Source of the DNA: CAVVFX01 sp963747535
Lineage (GTDB): Bacteria > Acidobacteriota > Terriglobia > Bryobacterales > Bryobacteraceae
Assembly: GCA_963747535.1 (NCBI GenBank)
Contig: CAVVFX010000026.1
Coordinates: 1-64,000, forward strand
Length of the DNA: 64,000 nucleotides
Direction: 5' to 3'
Program-made: the position numbers and the translations under genes
In this document: one piece after another, positions 25,302-35,798 of the stretch
How the letters are laid out: each line of letters opens with the position of its first letter
Numbering within the stretch: the stretch's first letter is position 1
Notes under the pieces: generated by a model
Databases searched by the model: none
The model's input: only the letters and a program-made list of their open reading frames with translations
Told to the model about the DNA's origin: nothing

Positions 25302-25730
25302 TTACTTTTCGATTTTTGTAGATTGCGACGCGACGGCCTGCCACCGGCCGTCGCGTTTGACAAAAATGTCGATCCACGCGTAACTTCCGCTGCCGTCCTT
25401 ACCCGTGCCGCTGACGATCGCGGTAATTCCGAAGACCCTGACCTTCATCGCTCCCAACTCAACGGCTTGCCCGGACACTGCAGCGGACTTCACGGCTGCG
25501 AGAGCCCGGGACTTAGTAATGGTCTTGCCCTGAAAGTCGACGGACACCCAATCGTCGGCCATAATCCGGTCCAGGGTTTTGTAATCCTTCCTGACGCCCG
25601 CCTGGGACCAATCCCGCTCCATCTGCATCAGCACGGCGGCGATGGATGCGGTAGAGGACTTCTTCGCGGAGGAGCCGGCTAGCCCGGAGACCGAGAGGGC
25701 CAGCGAGAGGTAAACGGCAGGTAGGTTCAT
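25302..25730 (-). CDS. secreted SnoaL/DUF4440-like protein
   Basis: Start at ATG 25730-25728, because the signal peptide (NLPAVYLSLALSVSGLAG) begins there. The remaining 120 residues have an NTF2-like fold: a helix with MERDWSQAGVRKDYKTLDRI, then MADDWVSVDFQGKTITK and a C-terminal sheet ending in YAWIDIFVKRDGRWQAVASQ. Members of this fold are often small-molecule binders or associated domains. No clear role here. Confidence 0.83.
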   Translation of the reverse strand: MNLPAVYLSLALSVSGLAGSSAKKSSTASIAAVLMQMERDWSQAGVRKDYKTLDRIMADDWVSVDFQGKTITKSRALAAVKSAAVSGQAVELGAMKVRVFGITAIVSGTGKDGSGSYAWIDIFVKRDGRWQAVASQSTKIEK

Positions 25731-25764
25731 TGCACCCCCGGACAGACTCAAGTCTGTCACCAGA

Positions 25765-27492
25765 CTAATGAATCGCGGGCTCCGGCGTCGGCGCGCCGAC
25801 GCTCAAGAAGTCAAAATCGCAGCCCTTATCCGCTTGCGTGACACGCTCTTCATAAAGTGCGCCATAACCGCGCCCGTAACGCGCAGCGGGCCGGACCCAC
25901 CGGCTGCGCCGTAGCCTTAGTTCTTCTTCTGAGACCAGTAAGTTGAGAGAGCGGTTATGCACGTCCAGTTGGATCAAATCGCCGTCCTGCACCAGCGCGA
26001 GCGGTCCACCGATAAAGCTCTCCGGCGAGACATGCAGGATGCACGTCCCGTACGACGTGCCGCTCATTCTCGCGTCCGAAATCCGGACCATGTCGCGAAT
26101 GCCTTTCTTCAGGACCTTCTGCGGCAGCGGTAACATGCCCCACTCGGGCATCCCGGGACCACCCAGCGGGCCGGCATTCTGCAGCACCAGCACGGAATTC
26201 TCGTCGACGTCGAGATCGTCACAATTCATACGCGCCTCCATATCGTCGTAATCTTTGAACACCACGGCCGGACCAGTGTGCTGCATGAGCCGCGTATCGG
26301 CCGCCGCAGTCTTGATGACTGCTCCGTCCGGCGCGAGATTGCCGTAGAGAATGGCCGTGCCGCCGCTCGGGGCCAGCGGATTCCCGCGCGGCCGGATCAC
26401 GTCCGCGTTGATGATTTTGGCGCCCTCGAGATTGGCCATAATACTGCGTCCGTTAACGGTGATAGCGTCCCGATGCAACAGGTCCTTCATCTCGGACATC
26501 AGCGCCGTGAGACCGCCCGCATAGAAGAAGTCCTCCATCAGGTACGCGCCGGAGGGCCGGATATTGGCCAGCACGGGAACTCGCTGTGAAATGCGGTCGA
26601 ATGCGGCGAGTTCCAGCTTAATCCCGCAGCGGGCGGCCAGCGCGACCAGGTGGATGATGGCATTGGTCGAGCCGCTGATCGCCATATCGACCGCGATGGC
26701 GTTCTCAAAAGCTTCGAGCGTGAGGATGTCGCGCGGCTTGAGGTCCTCCCAAACCATCTCAACGATGCGCCGGCCGCAATCCATGGACATGCGCACGTGG
26801 TTGGAGTCGGGCGCCGGAATAGCGGACGCGCCCGGCAGCGTCATTCCCAATGCTTCGGCGAGCGAGGCCATAGTCGAGGCCGTACCCATGGTCATACAGA
26901 AGCCGGGCGAGCGGGCGATACAGGCTTCCATGTCGTTCCATTCCTGCTCGCTGATGGTGCCGGCGCAGCGCTCCGTCCAGAACTTCCAGAGGTCGGTGCC
27001 GCTGCCGAGAGCCTGTCCCTGATAATTGCCGCGCAGCATCGGTCCGGCGGGCAGGAAAATGGCCGGCAGGTTCATGCTGATCGCGCCCATGAGCAGGCCG
27101 GGCGTGGTCTTGTCGCAGCCGCCCATGAGCACGGCGCCATCGATCGGCAGACTGCGCAGCAACTCTTCGGTCTCCATCGCGAGAAGGTTGCGATAGAGCA
27201 TCGGGCTCGGCTTCATGTAGGTTTCCGTGATGGAAAATGCCGGGACCTCGACCGGGAATCCGCCTGCCTGCCATACGCCGCGTTTGACAGCCTCGGCGCG
27301 CTCGCGCAGGTGCGCATGACAGGGATTGATTTCACTCCACGTGTTGACAATAGCGATGACGGGCTTGCCGGTGAAGTCCTCGGTGCGCATACCGAGCTGC
27401 TTCATGCGCGAGCGATGGCTGAAGCCGCGCTGGGTCGGGGGACCGAACCAGCGGAAGCTGCGGAGTTGGTCCGGGGAAAGTATTCGAGACAT
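25765..27492 (-). CDS. IlvD/Edd-family sugar-acid dehydratase (L-arabonate dehydratase-like)
   Basis: A 575-residue iron-sulfur dehydratase. The three conserved cluster-ligating Cys of the family are present: INPCHAHL (C58), GGCDKTTPG (C126) and GFCMTMGTASTM (C199). Length and the N-terminal sequence RSFRWFGPPTQRGFSHRSRM place it with L-arabonate/pentonate and related sugar-acid dehydratases rather than with branched-chain IlvD. Neighbouring isomerase-like, gluconate-dehydrogenase-like and fucosidase genes fit sugar-acid use. Confidence 0.88.
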   Translation of the reverse strand: MSRILSPDQLRSFRWFGPPTQRGFSHRSRMKQLGMRTEDFTGKPVIAIVNTWSEINPCHAHLRERAEAVKRGVWQAGGFPVEVPAFSITETYMKPSPMLYRNLLAMETEELLRSLPIDGAVLMGGCDKTTPGLLMGAISMNLPAIFLPAGPMLRGNYQGQALGSGTDLWKFWTERCAGTISEQEWNDMEACIARSPGFCMTMGTASTMASLAEALGMTLPGASAIPAPDSNHVRMSMDCGRRIVEMVWEDLKPRDILTLEAFENAIAVDMAISGSTNAIIHLVALAARCGIKLELAAFDRISQRVPVLANIRPSGAYLMEDFFYAGGLTALMSEMKDLLHRDAITVNGRSIMANLEGAKIINADVIRPRGNPLAPSGGTAILYGNLAPDGAVIKTAAADTRLMQHTGPAVVFKDYDDMEARMNCDDLDVDENSVLVLQNAGPLGGPGMPEWGMLPLPQKVLKKGIRDMVRISDARMSGTSYGTCILHVSPESFIGGPLALVQDGDLIQLDVHNRSLNLLVSEEELRLRRSRWVRPAARYGRGYGALYEERVTQADKGCDFDFLSVGAPTPEPAIH

Positions 27493-27545
27493 GAAATCTC
27501 ATCATACTTGCTTGCCGTACCGGGCCATGTAGCTGCCGGCGGGAC

Positions 27546-27660
27546 GACGAAGACATGTCTTCGTGGACATAAGGTTCTCGCAAGAATAAGTTGGCAGCGT
27601 TGAGCCACTCCGGGGATGATCGAGACGAGTCTCGATCCAGCAGACACAAGTGTCTGCGCC
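27546..27660. repeat. hairpin cluster including a family C repeat
   Basis: A palindrome CGAAGACATGTCTTCG at about 27547-27562 is followed at about 27618-27660 by ATCGAGACGAGTCTCGAT and CAGACACAAGTGTCTG, then CGCCAC. The last part repeats the unit at 11682-11759. The region occupies the gap between the esterase 3' end and the dehydratase 5' end. The cause of these repeats is unknown; no transposase is present. Confidence 0.5.
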
Positions 27661-27683
27661 ACGACGACGCACTATGCGAGACC

Positions 27684-28610
27684 TCACCTTCCATATCGCG
27701 CCGAGCCGGCAGGTGCGGGGTTCGTTACGCCCAGTGTTCGTTGCAGCCAACGGATCATGGGGTCTTTATAATCTGTCAGGCCTGCCGATTCCCAACGTCT
27801 GACGCCGTGATGGCCGCCTTTTTCCGCGTAGACCTCGCAACTGACGCCGGCCTGGCGCAATTTGTCGCAGAGTTCCCGGGATTGATCGAAAGGCACGAGG
27901 ATATCGGCGGTGCCGTGAATTAACAGGAACGGCGGCGCTCCCTGGTTAACCCAGGTGACCGGCGAAAGTTCGCGCAATCCTGCGAAGAGCAGCGTTTCGA
28001 GCGCGGAGCCTTGGAGCGACCGGCGAATGTTATCGGGAATCAGGACCGAAGTCTGCACGAATTTAACCAGGTCGCTGGGACCATAGAATGCCACCACACC
28101 GCGTACCGCTCCCTTCGAACCAGGACGGAGTGCTGCCATGGACGCCAGTTGCGCTCCAGCAGATTCGCCGATCAGCGCGATGCGCTCGGGATCCACGCGG
28201 TACTCGGAGGCGTAGGTCTTAACGTAGACAACCGCCTGGCGGACGTCATCGATCGCCGTGCCGAGGCTCAGGATCTGCGACACGTCCTTCGACATCTTAA
28301 AGCCGTCCGGTCCCGGCCCGGCTAGCCGATAGCTGATGGAGAAGGTAGCGATGCGTGCGTCGGCGAGCGGCTGGAATAGCGGCAGAACCGAGTTGCGACG
28401 GTCGCCAGCCACCCAGGCTCCACCGTGCACGATGATGGCTGCGGCGAACGGACCTGGCCCCTCCGGGATACGTGCGTCGAGCCGAAGGCTGGTGCCGCCA
28501 GCCTGGCCATATTCAATGTTCTGGCGGAGTTGGGAGTGGATGTGGGGAGTGAATGCAGTCATGAGAATCAGGGCAGCCGGAACGATGAGGGACGTTTTCG
28601 AGAAGCTCAC
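27684..28610 (-). CDS. secreted alpha/beta hydrolase (esterase/lipase-like)
   Basis: A 308-residue protein with an N-terminal signal (VPAALILMTAFTPHIHS) and the hormone-sensitive-lipase/BD-FAE pattern: IIVHGGAWVAGDRRN supplies the oxyanion hole, IGESAGAQLASMAAL has the nucleophile Ser, the Asp lies in ADILVPFDQSR, and the His is in KGGHHGVRRW. The substrate is probably an ester on a carbohydrate or peptide, which is a guess. Confidence 0.87.
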   Translation of the reverse strand: MSFSKTSLIVPAALILMTAFTPHIHSQLRQNIEYGQAGGTSLRLDARIPEGPGPFAAAIIVHGGAWVAGDRRNSVLPLFQPLADARIATFSISYRLAGPGPDGFKMSKDVSQILSLGTAIDDVRQAVVYVKTYASEYRVDPERIALIGESAGAQLASMAALRPGSKGAVRGVVAFYGPSDLVKFVQTSVLIPDNIRRSLQGSALETLLFAGLRELSPVTWVNQGAPPFLLIHGTADILVPFDQSRELCDKLRQAGVSCEVYAEKGGHHGVRRWESAGLTDYKDPMIRWLQRTLGVTNPAPAGSARYGR

Positions 28611-28674
28611 CTGAACGGTTAGACGCGGATCGGGAACAAATGATTACCTTTTATTATTCGAGTCAGGTGCGGCA

Positions 28675-28702
28675 GGCAGACCACAAAAGGCGATGGTCCG
28701 CC
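28675..28702. repeat. family B palindromic repeat, degenerate copy
   Basis: GGCAGACCA, CAAAAGGCGA and TGGTCCGCC, with one arm mismatch compared with the copy at 17947. It sits 20 bases before the blaI-like promoter. Confidence 0.5.
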
Positions 28703-28721
28703 CCCCGGATCCAAAATATCC

Positions 28722-28750
28722 TTGACATACGAAATCTGTCGTAGTAACGT
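28722..28750 (+). promoter_or_regulatory. promoter with BlaI/MecI-type operator
   Basis: TTGACA at 28722-28727 is followed 17 bases later by TAACGT (28745-28750), a plausible -35/-10 pair. Overlapping it is the inverted repeat TACGA-AATCTG-TCGTA (28728-28743), the form bound by BlaI/MecI-type winged-helix dimers, with another TTCGTA half-site just downstream. It implies that the repressor controls its own operon. Confidence 0.75.
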
Positions 28751-28758
28751 TTTCGTAG

Positions 28759-29141
28759 ATGCCTGAAAACCTGCCCCGTCCGACGGATGCCGAACTGGAA
28801 ATTCTCACGGTGCTCTGGAGCCGCGGCTCGAGCACGGTGCGGGAAATCCACGACACCATTTCCCTGCGCAAGCCGACGCAATACACCACTGTGCTCAAAA
28901 TGCTGCAGATCATGGCCGAAAAAGGCCTGGTTCGCCGTGACGAAAAGCAGCGTGCCCACCTCTACCAGGCCGCACGTCCCCGCGAATGGACGCAAAAGCA
29001 ACTGGCCGGCGATTTGTTACACCGCGGTTTCAATGGCTCCGCTGCACGCCTGCTGCAGGGCGCCCTGTCCGCCCGTAAGACCACCAGGGCAGAGCTGGCC
29101 GAATTGCGCCAGTTACTCGACGAATTTGAAAAGGGGACGCG

Positions 29142-29145
<4 letters not shown>
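28759..29145 (+). CDS. BlaI/MecI-family transcriptional repressor
   Basis: A 128-residue winged-helix protein. The DNA-binding region (about 8-75) contains TDAELEILTVLWSRGSSTVREI and QYTTVLKMLQIMAEKGLV, matching the family closely; the C-terminal helices dimerise. In known systems a membrane M56 peptidase triggers cleavage of the repressor. Here the M56 gene follows with a four-base overlap (29142-29145) and the operator lies in the promoter, so the module is complete. Confidence 0.93.
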
Positions 29146-30638
<1,493 letters not shown>

Positions 30639-30660
30639 CGGCTGGATGCAGCATGCGTGA

Positions 30661-32001
30661 CTAAATAGACGATCCGCTCAGCTCATTCGACACGAACTTT
30701 TCGAGCGCGGCCAGACGAGCTCGCATCGGCAGCAGTTCTTGTGCCCCCAGGCGTTCGCCGCAGCCTTCCACGATTCGTTTCCCGAGTTCTAATAGCGACC
30801 TCCGGAATGCCACCGAAGATGTGGTGGATGCGATGTCGCTGAGTGCGCGGAGCAATCGCAAGCTCACCGCGATGTCGCTCTTCGAGTAAAGGCGAATCTG
30901 CTCAAACGCAGATGTGAGCAGGCCATCGAAATCGACCCAATGCAGCCGCACGCGTGCTATACCGGGCGGATCGTATAGGAGGCATGGGGGAGTTTCTCTA
31001 GCGGCAAACAGGATCATGATCCGGCTCAACTGGTCCACACAATTGACTGCCGTGGTGGGGTCGTTCACCGCCGGAGAAATGGCCTTGAGGGCAATATCGA
31101 CGATCTGCAACACGCCATACTCCGCGTCCTGCTGCAAAGTCCTGGACGGACCAATATCGAACGCGCCCTCGAACTCGATTCTGTCTTCTACGGAAAGGCG
31201 GTCGCCTTTGTGCACCAGGAGCAGCGGAGTCCCCGCCGGAACGAATTGTCCAACTCGTCGCACCACATGAAGCTTTACCTGACAGGACTTCGCCAACGTG
31301 ACCAGCCGCTTAATGTCGACAAACCGGACGTATCCGGAGACATCGGCCAGGACCGGCGTCTCGCAGTGCTCGGGCTGAAGCACATACTCGTCAGACGGGC
31401 GGTCTGGCCCGCGCGGCCACGGCATAATCTCGCGAATCACATCTTCGGTCTCCGATGCGATCCGATCGACGATGTAGCTGACACTGATGGCATGCGAGAT
31501 GTGGTGGATGAAAAAGAGCAACCAGCCCACACAGGCGAGAGCCAGCAGCATAGCCCCGACAACCGTGCCTATAGGGGCGAACGGGTGCGGCAGCGAGCGG
31601 GCTGCCGGAAGCGCAGCCATGCAGTACGAGAACGTGCCAAGAAAAATGCCCAGAGTCCATTGGGTTACGCGGTCCTTCGAAAAACTGACGATGATGCGCG
31701 GGGAAAACTGCATCGATGCCAAGGTGAGGGTCATCAGCAGGATGGCGAAGACGATCGAAACCACCGTCATGATAGAGCTGGCGATATTGCTAAGGATCAC
31801 CTGGGCAACTTGCGGGTCCGCACTGGACGGAAAAAGCACCACCGGCACCCACGTGCTGAAGGCAGGGCTGGTCTCTTCGATCCACGACAGGGCGGCGCCC
31901 AAACAGCCGAGAGTCAACGCGATGCTCAGTGGGCGAATCAGGAACCCGCCCCGCAGGTTGTACCTTATATTCCTGAGCAACAAAGGCAGCCGTTTGGACA
32001 T
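30661..32001 (-). CDS. DUF2254 membrane protein
   Basis: A 446-residue membrane protein with about four N-terminal helices (residues 18-160) and a large soluble C-terminal part. Family marks are LTLASMQFSPRIIVSFSKDR near 110, and DAEYGVLQIVDIALKAISPA followed by NDPTTAVNCVDQL near 290-320. Function of the family is not known. The gene points toward the M56 gene and shares only a 22-base gap with it. Confidence 0.9.
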   Translation of the reverse strand: MSKRLPLLLRNIRYNLRGGFLIRPLSIALTLGCLGAALSWIEETSPAFSTWVPVVLFPSSADPQVAQVILSNIASSIMTVVSIVFAILLMTLTLASMQFSPRIIVSFSKDRVTQWTLGIFLGTFSYCMAALPAARSLPHPFAPIGTVVGAMLLALACVGWLLFFIHHISHAISVSYIVDRIASETEDVIREIMPWPRGPDRPSDEYVLQPEHCETPVLADVSGYVRFVDIKRLVTLAKSCQVKLHVVRRVGQFVPAGTPLLLVHKGDRLSVEDRIEFEGAFDIGPSRTLQQDAEYGVLQIVDIALKAISPAVNDPTTAVNCVDQLSRIMILFAARETPPCLLYDPPGIARVRLHWVDFDGLLTSAFEQIRLYSKSDIAVSLRLLRALSDIASTTSSVAFRRSLLELGKRIVEGCGERLGAQELLPMRARLAALEKFVSNELSGSSI

Positions 32002-32090
32002 AGGACTATCTGCTCAGTTTAGCGTTGCCGGGCAAATGTGCGACGCGCTGTGATGGGAGGGCAGTTTCGTCCGCCGGCGTGAGGCCGGAG

Positions 32091-33419
32091 CTAAATCGAA
32101 ATATCGGCGCTGAACCTGGGACGTTCTTTGCGGATATAGTCCGTATCCTGCATTGGCACGCCATCGCATTCAATCGCGATCGTGGTCACCGGAGTATCCG
32201 GCGCGGCTTGCGGCAACCCGATGAACTGCACGCGGAAATCGTCTTGCTTGAACTTCACCGGCGCCCCCGTCGCGAACAGCTTTGCCGACTGCACCTTGTT
32301 CCGCAGTCCGCCGAGATTCACCGGCGTCCCCGGCCAGAAGTGCACGTGCATGTAGAGCGTGTTGCCGCGCCGCGTGAACTCCGCATAATTCGACCGTCGT
32401 ACCTGGCAGGGCTCGCTCTTGTAAATCGTCTCCCCGTTGCGAGCCATCCACTTGCCGACCGCCGTCATGATGCGCACCGAGTCTTCCGGGATCGAGCCGT
32501 CCGCTTTGGGTCCTATATTGATCAGGTAGTTGCCGGTATCGTGCGCGCAAGTGATCAGGTTACGCACCACCTGCTTGGGCGATTTCCAATCGTCGTCCGC
32601 AGCCTGATAGCCCCAGCTGTCGTTCATGGTCATACAGGATTCCCAGGCTTGCCCGTCCCTGGTGGCTTCGATTTTCTGCTCCGGCGTGGAGAAATCGCCT
32701 TTGAGTGCGTTCCGATTGTTGACGATAATCTCGGGCTGCAACTGGAACACCATTTCGTTCATCTTGTCCGACTCCCAGCCGGCGGCCTTAAGCGGCCACG
32801 AGACGTCGTACCACAGCACATCGATCTTGCCGTAGTTGGTCAGTAGTTCCCGAATCTGCCCGTGAATATAAGCGACGAAACGCTTGCGCGCGGCCTCGTC
32901 CGTGGCACAGCGCGCGCCATCGGGATGGTGCCAGTCCATCAGCGAATAGTAGAATCCGACGCGCAATCCTTCCGCACGCGCCGCGTCGACGTATTCCTTC
33001 ACGAGATCGCGTCCCGGACCCTGTTTGGCCGAGTTATAGTTGGTCAGCTTGCTGTCGAAGTGGCAGAAGCCCTCATGGTGCTTGGTCGTCATGACCATGT
33101 ACTTCTGTCCGGCGGCCTTAGCCAGCTTCGCCCAGTCGCGCGCGGGAAACGGTTTCGGCTTGAACTTCTTGGCGAACTGCTCGTATTCCTTGACCGGCCA
33201 GCCTTCCTCTTCCATGGCCCATTCGTGGCGCCCGTTCACACTATAAAGGCCCCAGTGGATAAACATGCCGAAGCGCGCCTCATGCCACCACTGCATGCGT
33301 TGCGCACGTGTGGCGTCGGGATCGATCGATGCGCCTTGGAGACGGGAAACGGAAGAAAACACCTGGGCGCCCGCGGCGGCGAGACCGAGAGCTTGACGAC
33401 GGGTAAGAGGACTGTTCAT
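32091..33419 (-). CDS. Tat-exported alpha-L-fucosidase-like glycosidase (GH29)
   Basis: Start set at ATG 33419-33417, which is followed by a Tat motif (PLTRRQALGLAAAG). The 442-residue protein has a GH29 barrel: RFGMFIHWGLYSV near 55-67, TTKHHEGFCHFDS near 115-127, and the nucleophile region KIDVLWYDVSWPL near 210. A C-terminal beta domain follows. It would remove fucose, or a related 6-deoxy sugar, from polysaccharides or glycans outside the inner membrane. Confidence 0.9.
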   Translation of the reverse strand: MNSPLTRRQALGLAAAGAQVFSSVSRLQGASIDPDATRAQRMQWWHEARFGMFIHWGLYSVNGRHEWAMEEEGWPVKEYEQFAKKFKPKPFPARDWAKLAKAAGQKYMVMTTKHHEGFCHFDSKLTNYNSAKQGPGRDLVKEYVDAARAEGLRVGFYYSLMDWHHPDGARCATDEAARKRFVAYIHGQIRELLTNYGKIDVLWYDVSWPLKAAGWESDKMNEMVFQLQPEIIVNNRNALKGDFSTPEQKIEATRDGQAWESCMTMNDSWGYQAADDDWKSPKQVVRNLITCAHDTGNYLINIGPKADGSIPEDSVRIMTAVGKWMARNGETIYKSEPCQVRRSNYAEFTRRGNTLYMHVHFWPGTPVNLGGLRNKVQSAKLFATGAPVKFKQDDFRVQFIGLPQAAPDTPVTTIAIECDGVPMQDTDYIRKERPRFSADISI

Positions 33420-33544
33420 GGCACTCAAGATCATATCGCAATCGCCGTTAGCGGTAAAGTTTCTCCCGGGGACAGTTTCAACGAGGGCCTGCGGGTCCCA
33501 GCAATTCTGTCAGACTGCCGGCATCGAAAATCCGCAGGGCCAGA

Positions 33545-35164
33545 TCATCCGTCTCGTTCTGCGATCGTCTGAAGGTGCCAGAGGTCCTTGCCGGTCCTGG
33601 CGTCGACAGCGGCAAACGCTCCGCTGTCTTCGCCGTAGAAAACCACGCCGCCGGCGGTTGAGAGAACTCCGCCCCAGCTATCCGCCGGACCAATCTGTGG
33701 AACCTCCCAAACGCGCCTGCCCGTTTCGAGATCGATGGCGCGCAGAAACTTTTGGCCGGGTTCCAGGTCGATGTTTTTCGACTTCCATGCGGGCGGCTTG
33801 ACGTAAATGCCGCAAGCTTCCAGCGCCTGAACGTAGAACAACTTCGTCGCATCGCTGTAAGCCACGGACATCCAGTTGGATGCCCCTAAGGCTGATGGAC
33901 AGGCTTTGGTGCCTTCGTGCGTGGGGTCTGCGCCAGGAACCGGAACAGGCCTGCCGTCCTTGCCGATACCGCTGGCCCAACTGAGCCGGTCGACGAACTT
34001 TTCCGCAAGCAGCAACTCGCCGTTGGTCCGGTCGAAAACGTAGAGAAATCCGTTGCGATTTGCCTGCACCAGCAACTTGCGATTTCGACCACGATAAACG
34101 CGATCGAGGACCAGAGGCGTCTGTTCGCCGTCCCAGTCGTGCGTATCGTGCGGGCTGAACTGGTAATACCATTTCAGCGCACCGGTATCCGGATTGAGCG
34201 CCACAACCGACGCGCTGTAGAGGTTGTCCCCCTGGCGCTCGTCGCCGTCCATTGCCGGATACGGATTGCCTACGCCCCAGAATATCGTGCGCGTTTCGGG
34301 ATCATAGGTGCCGCTCATCCAGGTGGCGCCCCCACCTTTTGTTTCGGCGAGATCCTTGCCTTTCCATGTTTCGGACTTCCGCTCGCCGGGTTTGGGCACG
34401 GTATAGAAGCGCCATACGCGCTCGCCGGTGGTCACTCTGTACGCGGAAAGATAACCCCGGATCCCCATATCGCCGCCAGCCACGCCGGCGATCACGAGAT
34501 CATTTACGACCAGCGGCGCCGCGGTGCTTCCGTAATTCCCTTGCGGACCTTCGTCGACCATCGGGACATCCCAGAGCAATTGCCCCGTCACCCGGTGCAG
34601 CGCGAGCACGTGGGCATTATCCGTCACCAGAAAAACACGCTCGCCCAGTACGGCCACTCCGCGGTTTGTCCCCTTGGCCGGATCTCCCGTCACTTCGCTC
34701 GATCGCGACCGGTCATAGTGCCAGATCGTACGGCCGCTTTGGGCATCGAGGGCGAACACCTGGTTCGGCCCGGTAACATACATGACTCCGCTTACAACCA
34801 CGGGTGTCACTTCGAGAGTGAAATGGTCGATCGGATAGATCCATTTGATCGCGAGCGTTCTCACGTTGGCGGCGTTGATCTGGTCGAGCGGGCTGTGCCG
34901 GTTGCCGCCGATATCGCCGTGATAAGTGGGCCAGTCTCCGAGTCTCGGATGTGCGATCTCGTCGAAAGCTAAGCCACTGCGCGATTCCATGGGGAGCGGT
35001 TTGACCCCGGCCTCAATCCCGGTCAGCGAACACAGAAAAGAGAACAGATCCGTGCATTGCTCGCCGGTACATTTCAGGGCCGGCATCAGCGAACCTGGCT
35101 CGCTCGTGATGCGAGCGATTTGCATGTTGGTCAGCAGGTGAAAAGTGCCGTCAAAATCCTGCAC
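33545..35164 (-). CDS. quinoprotein-like beta-propeller, 5' part frame-shifted and 3' end short
   Basis: The open frame encodes about 540 residues of a PQQ-dehydrogenase-type propeller with tryptophan-docking-like repeats (FALDAQSGRTIWHYD, ALHRVTGQLLWDVP, SASVVALNPDTGALKWYY). The C-terminus stops at GKDLWHLQTIAERDG; intact relatives continue with a last strand resembling ASPMTYxxDGKQYVAVA, which is not found in any frame. The frame also continues upstream without a start into KNLELRDGRKLRGFARNRS, which belongs to the cytochrome c gene read in another frame. I think this is the second part of one broken gene. Acidobacterial 'empty' quinoproteins are a likely relative. Confidence 0.75.
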   Translation of the reverse strand: MQDFDGTFHLLTNMQIARITSEPGSLMPALKCTGEQCTDLFSFLCSLTGIEAGVKPLPMESRSGLAFDEIAHPRLGDWPTYHGDIGGNRHSPLDQINAANVRTLAIKWIYPIDHFTLEVTPVVVSGVMYVTGPNQVFALDAQSGRTIWHYDRSRSSEVTGDPAKGTNRGVAVLGERVFLVTDNAHVLALHRVTGQLLWDVPMVDEGPQGNYGSTAAPLVVNDLVIAGVAGGDMGIRGYLSAYRVTTGERVWRFYTVPKPGERKSETWKGKDLAETKGGGATWMSGTYDPETRTIFWGVGNPYPAMDGDERQGDNLYSASVVALNPDTGALKWYYQFSPHDTHDWDGEQTPLVLDRVYRGRNRKLLVQANRNGFLYVFDRTNGELLLAEKFVDRLSWASGIGKDGRPVPVPGADPTHEGTKACPSALGASNWMSVAYSDATKLFYVQALEACGIYVKPPAWKSKNIDLEPGQKFLRAIDLETGRRVWEVPQIGPADSWGGVLSTAGGVVFYGEDSGAFAAVDARTGKDLWHLQTIAERDG

Positions 35165-35741
35165 CTGGACGCTGTAGATGCTCCTGTTGCGCGCAAATCC
35201 GCGTAGTTTGCGGCCATCGCGCAGTTCCAGATTCTTCGAGCTGGTAGCCAGGAGCGATCCGGGCGGAAGGGCGCCTGACTGCTTCCTCGATCTCCGCGAG
35301 ACTCATTTCCCGCGCAATGTTCGAGAGATCCGGGCCGACAGCCTTCCCGCGTCCGAGCGCCATATGGCAATTGCCGCATCCACCCGTGCCGAAGAAGAAC
35401 CGCTCGCCAGCGGCGCGGTCGCCCCCGACGTGAGCCTCCGCGGCGGTCGCGTTCATGGATCGCACATAAGCAGTCACCGCATCCAGTTCCGTTGCGGGCA
35501 GGTTAAACGCGGGCATACCGCGTCCGGGAATGCCATCGTGAATCGTGCGCCGCAAATCGACGAGTTTCAAGCCCCGCACGCGCCGGTTGCCAGCCAGGCC
35601 TGGACCGCGTTCGGTGCCGCCCGCGTCAGCGCCATGGCAAACCGAACACCGGTCACGGAAAACTCCGGCGCCCGGTCCGGCGTCATTCTCAGCCAGGGCG
35701 GCAGCCGACACAACCAGCAAACAGCACAATGACGATCGCAT
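35151..35741 (-). CDS. cytochrome c domains, 5' part of a frame-shifted cytochrome/quinoprotein gene
   Basis: Start at ATG 35741-35739 with a signal peptide (RSSLCCLLVVSAAALA). Two c-type heme sites are visible: CSVCH near residue 33 and CGNCH near 125. The typical tail RRPSARIAPGYQL is followed by an unrelated run to a stop. The sequence expected next (ELRDGRKLRGFARNRS) is present in the frame of the downstream propeller gene, so a frameshift lies at about 35225-35260. Either the gene is inactive or the read has an indel. Confidence 0.78.
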   Translation of the reverse strand: MRSSLCCLLVVSAAALAENDAGPGAGVFRDRCSVCHGADAGGTERGPGLAGNRRVRGLKLVDLRRTIHDGIPGRGMPAFNLPATELDAVTAYVRSMNATAAEAHVGGDRAAGERFFFGTGGCGNCHMALGRGKAVGPDLSNIAREMSLAEIEEAVRRPSARIAPGYQLEESGTARWPQTTRICAQQEHLQRPGAGF

Positions 35742-35798
35742 TTTCGTGATTATATGCAAGAACTCGGCAACGGATGATATAGTGGCCGCATAGCCCCG

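Noticed and set aside
25765..27492. Dihydroxy-acid dehydratase of branched-chain amino acid synthesis (IlvD)
   Set aside because: The Cys ligands fit both, but the N-terminal sequence, length and neighbours fit the sugar-acid (arabonate-type) branch better.
7501..28702. CRISPR array from the recurring palindromes
   Set aside because: The units are scattered singly over 21 kb without regular spacers and no cas gene is present.
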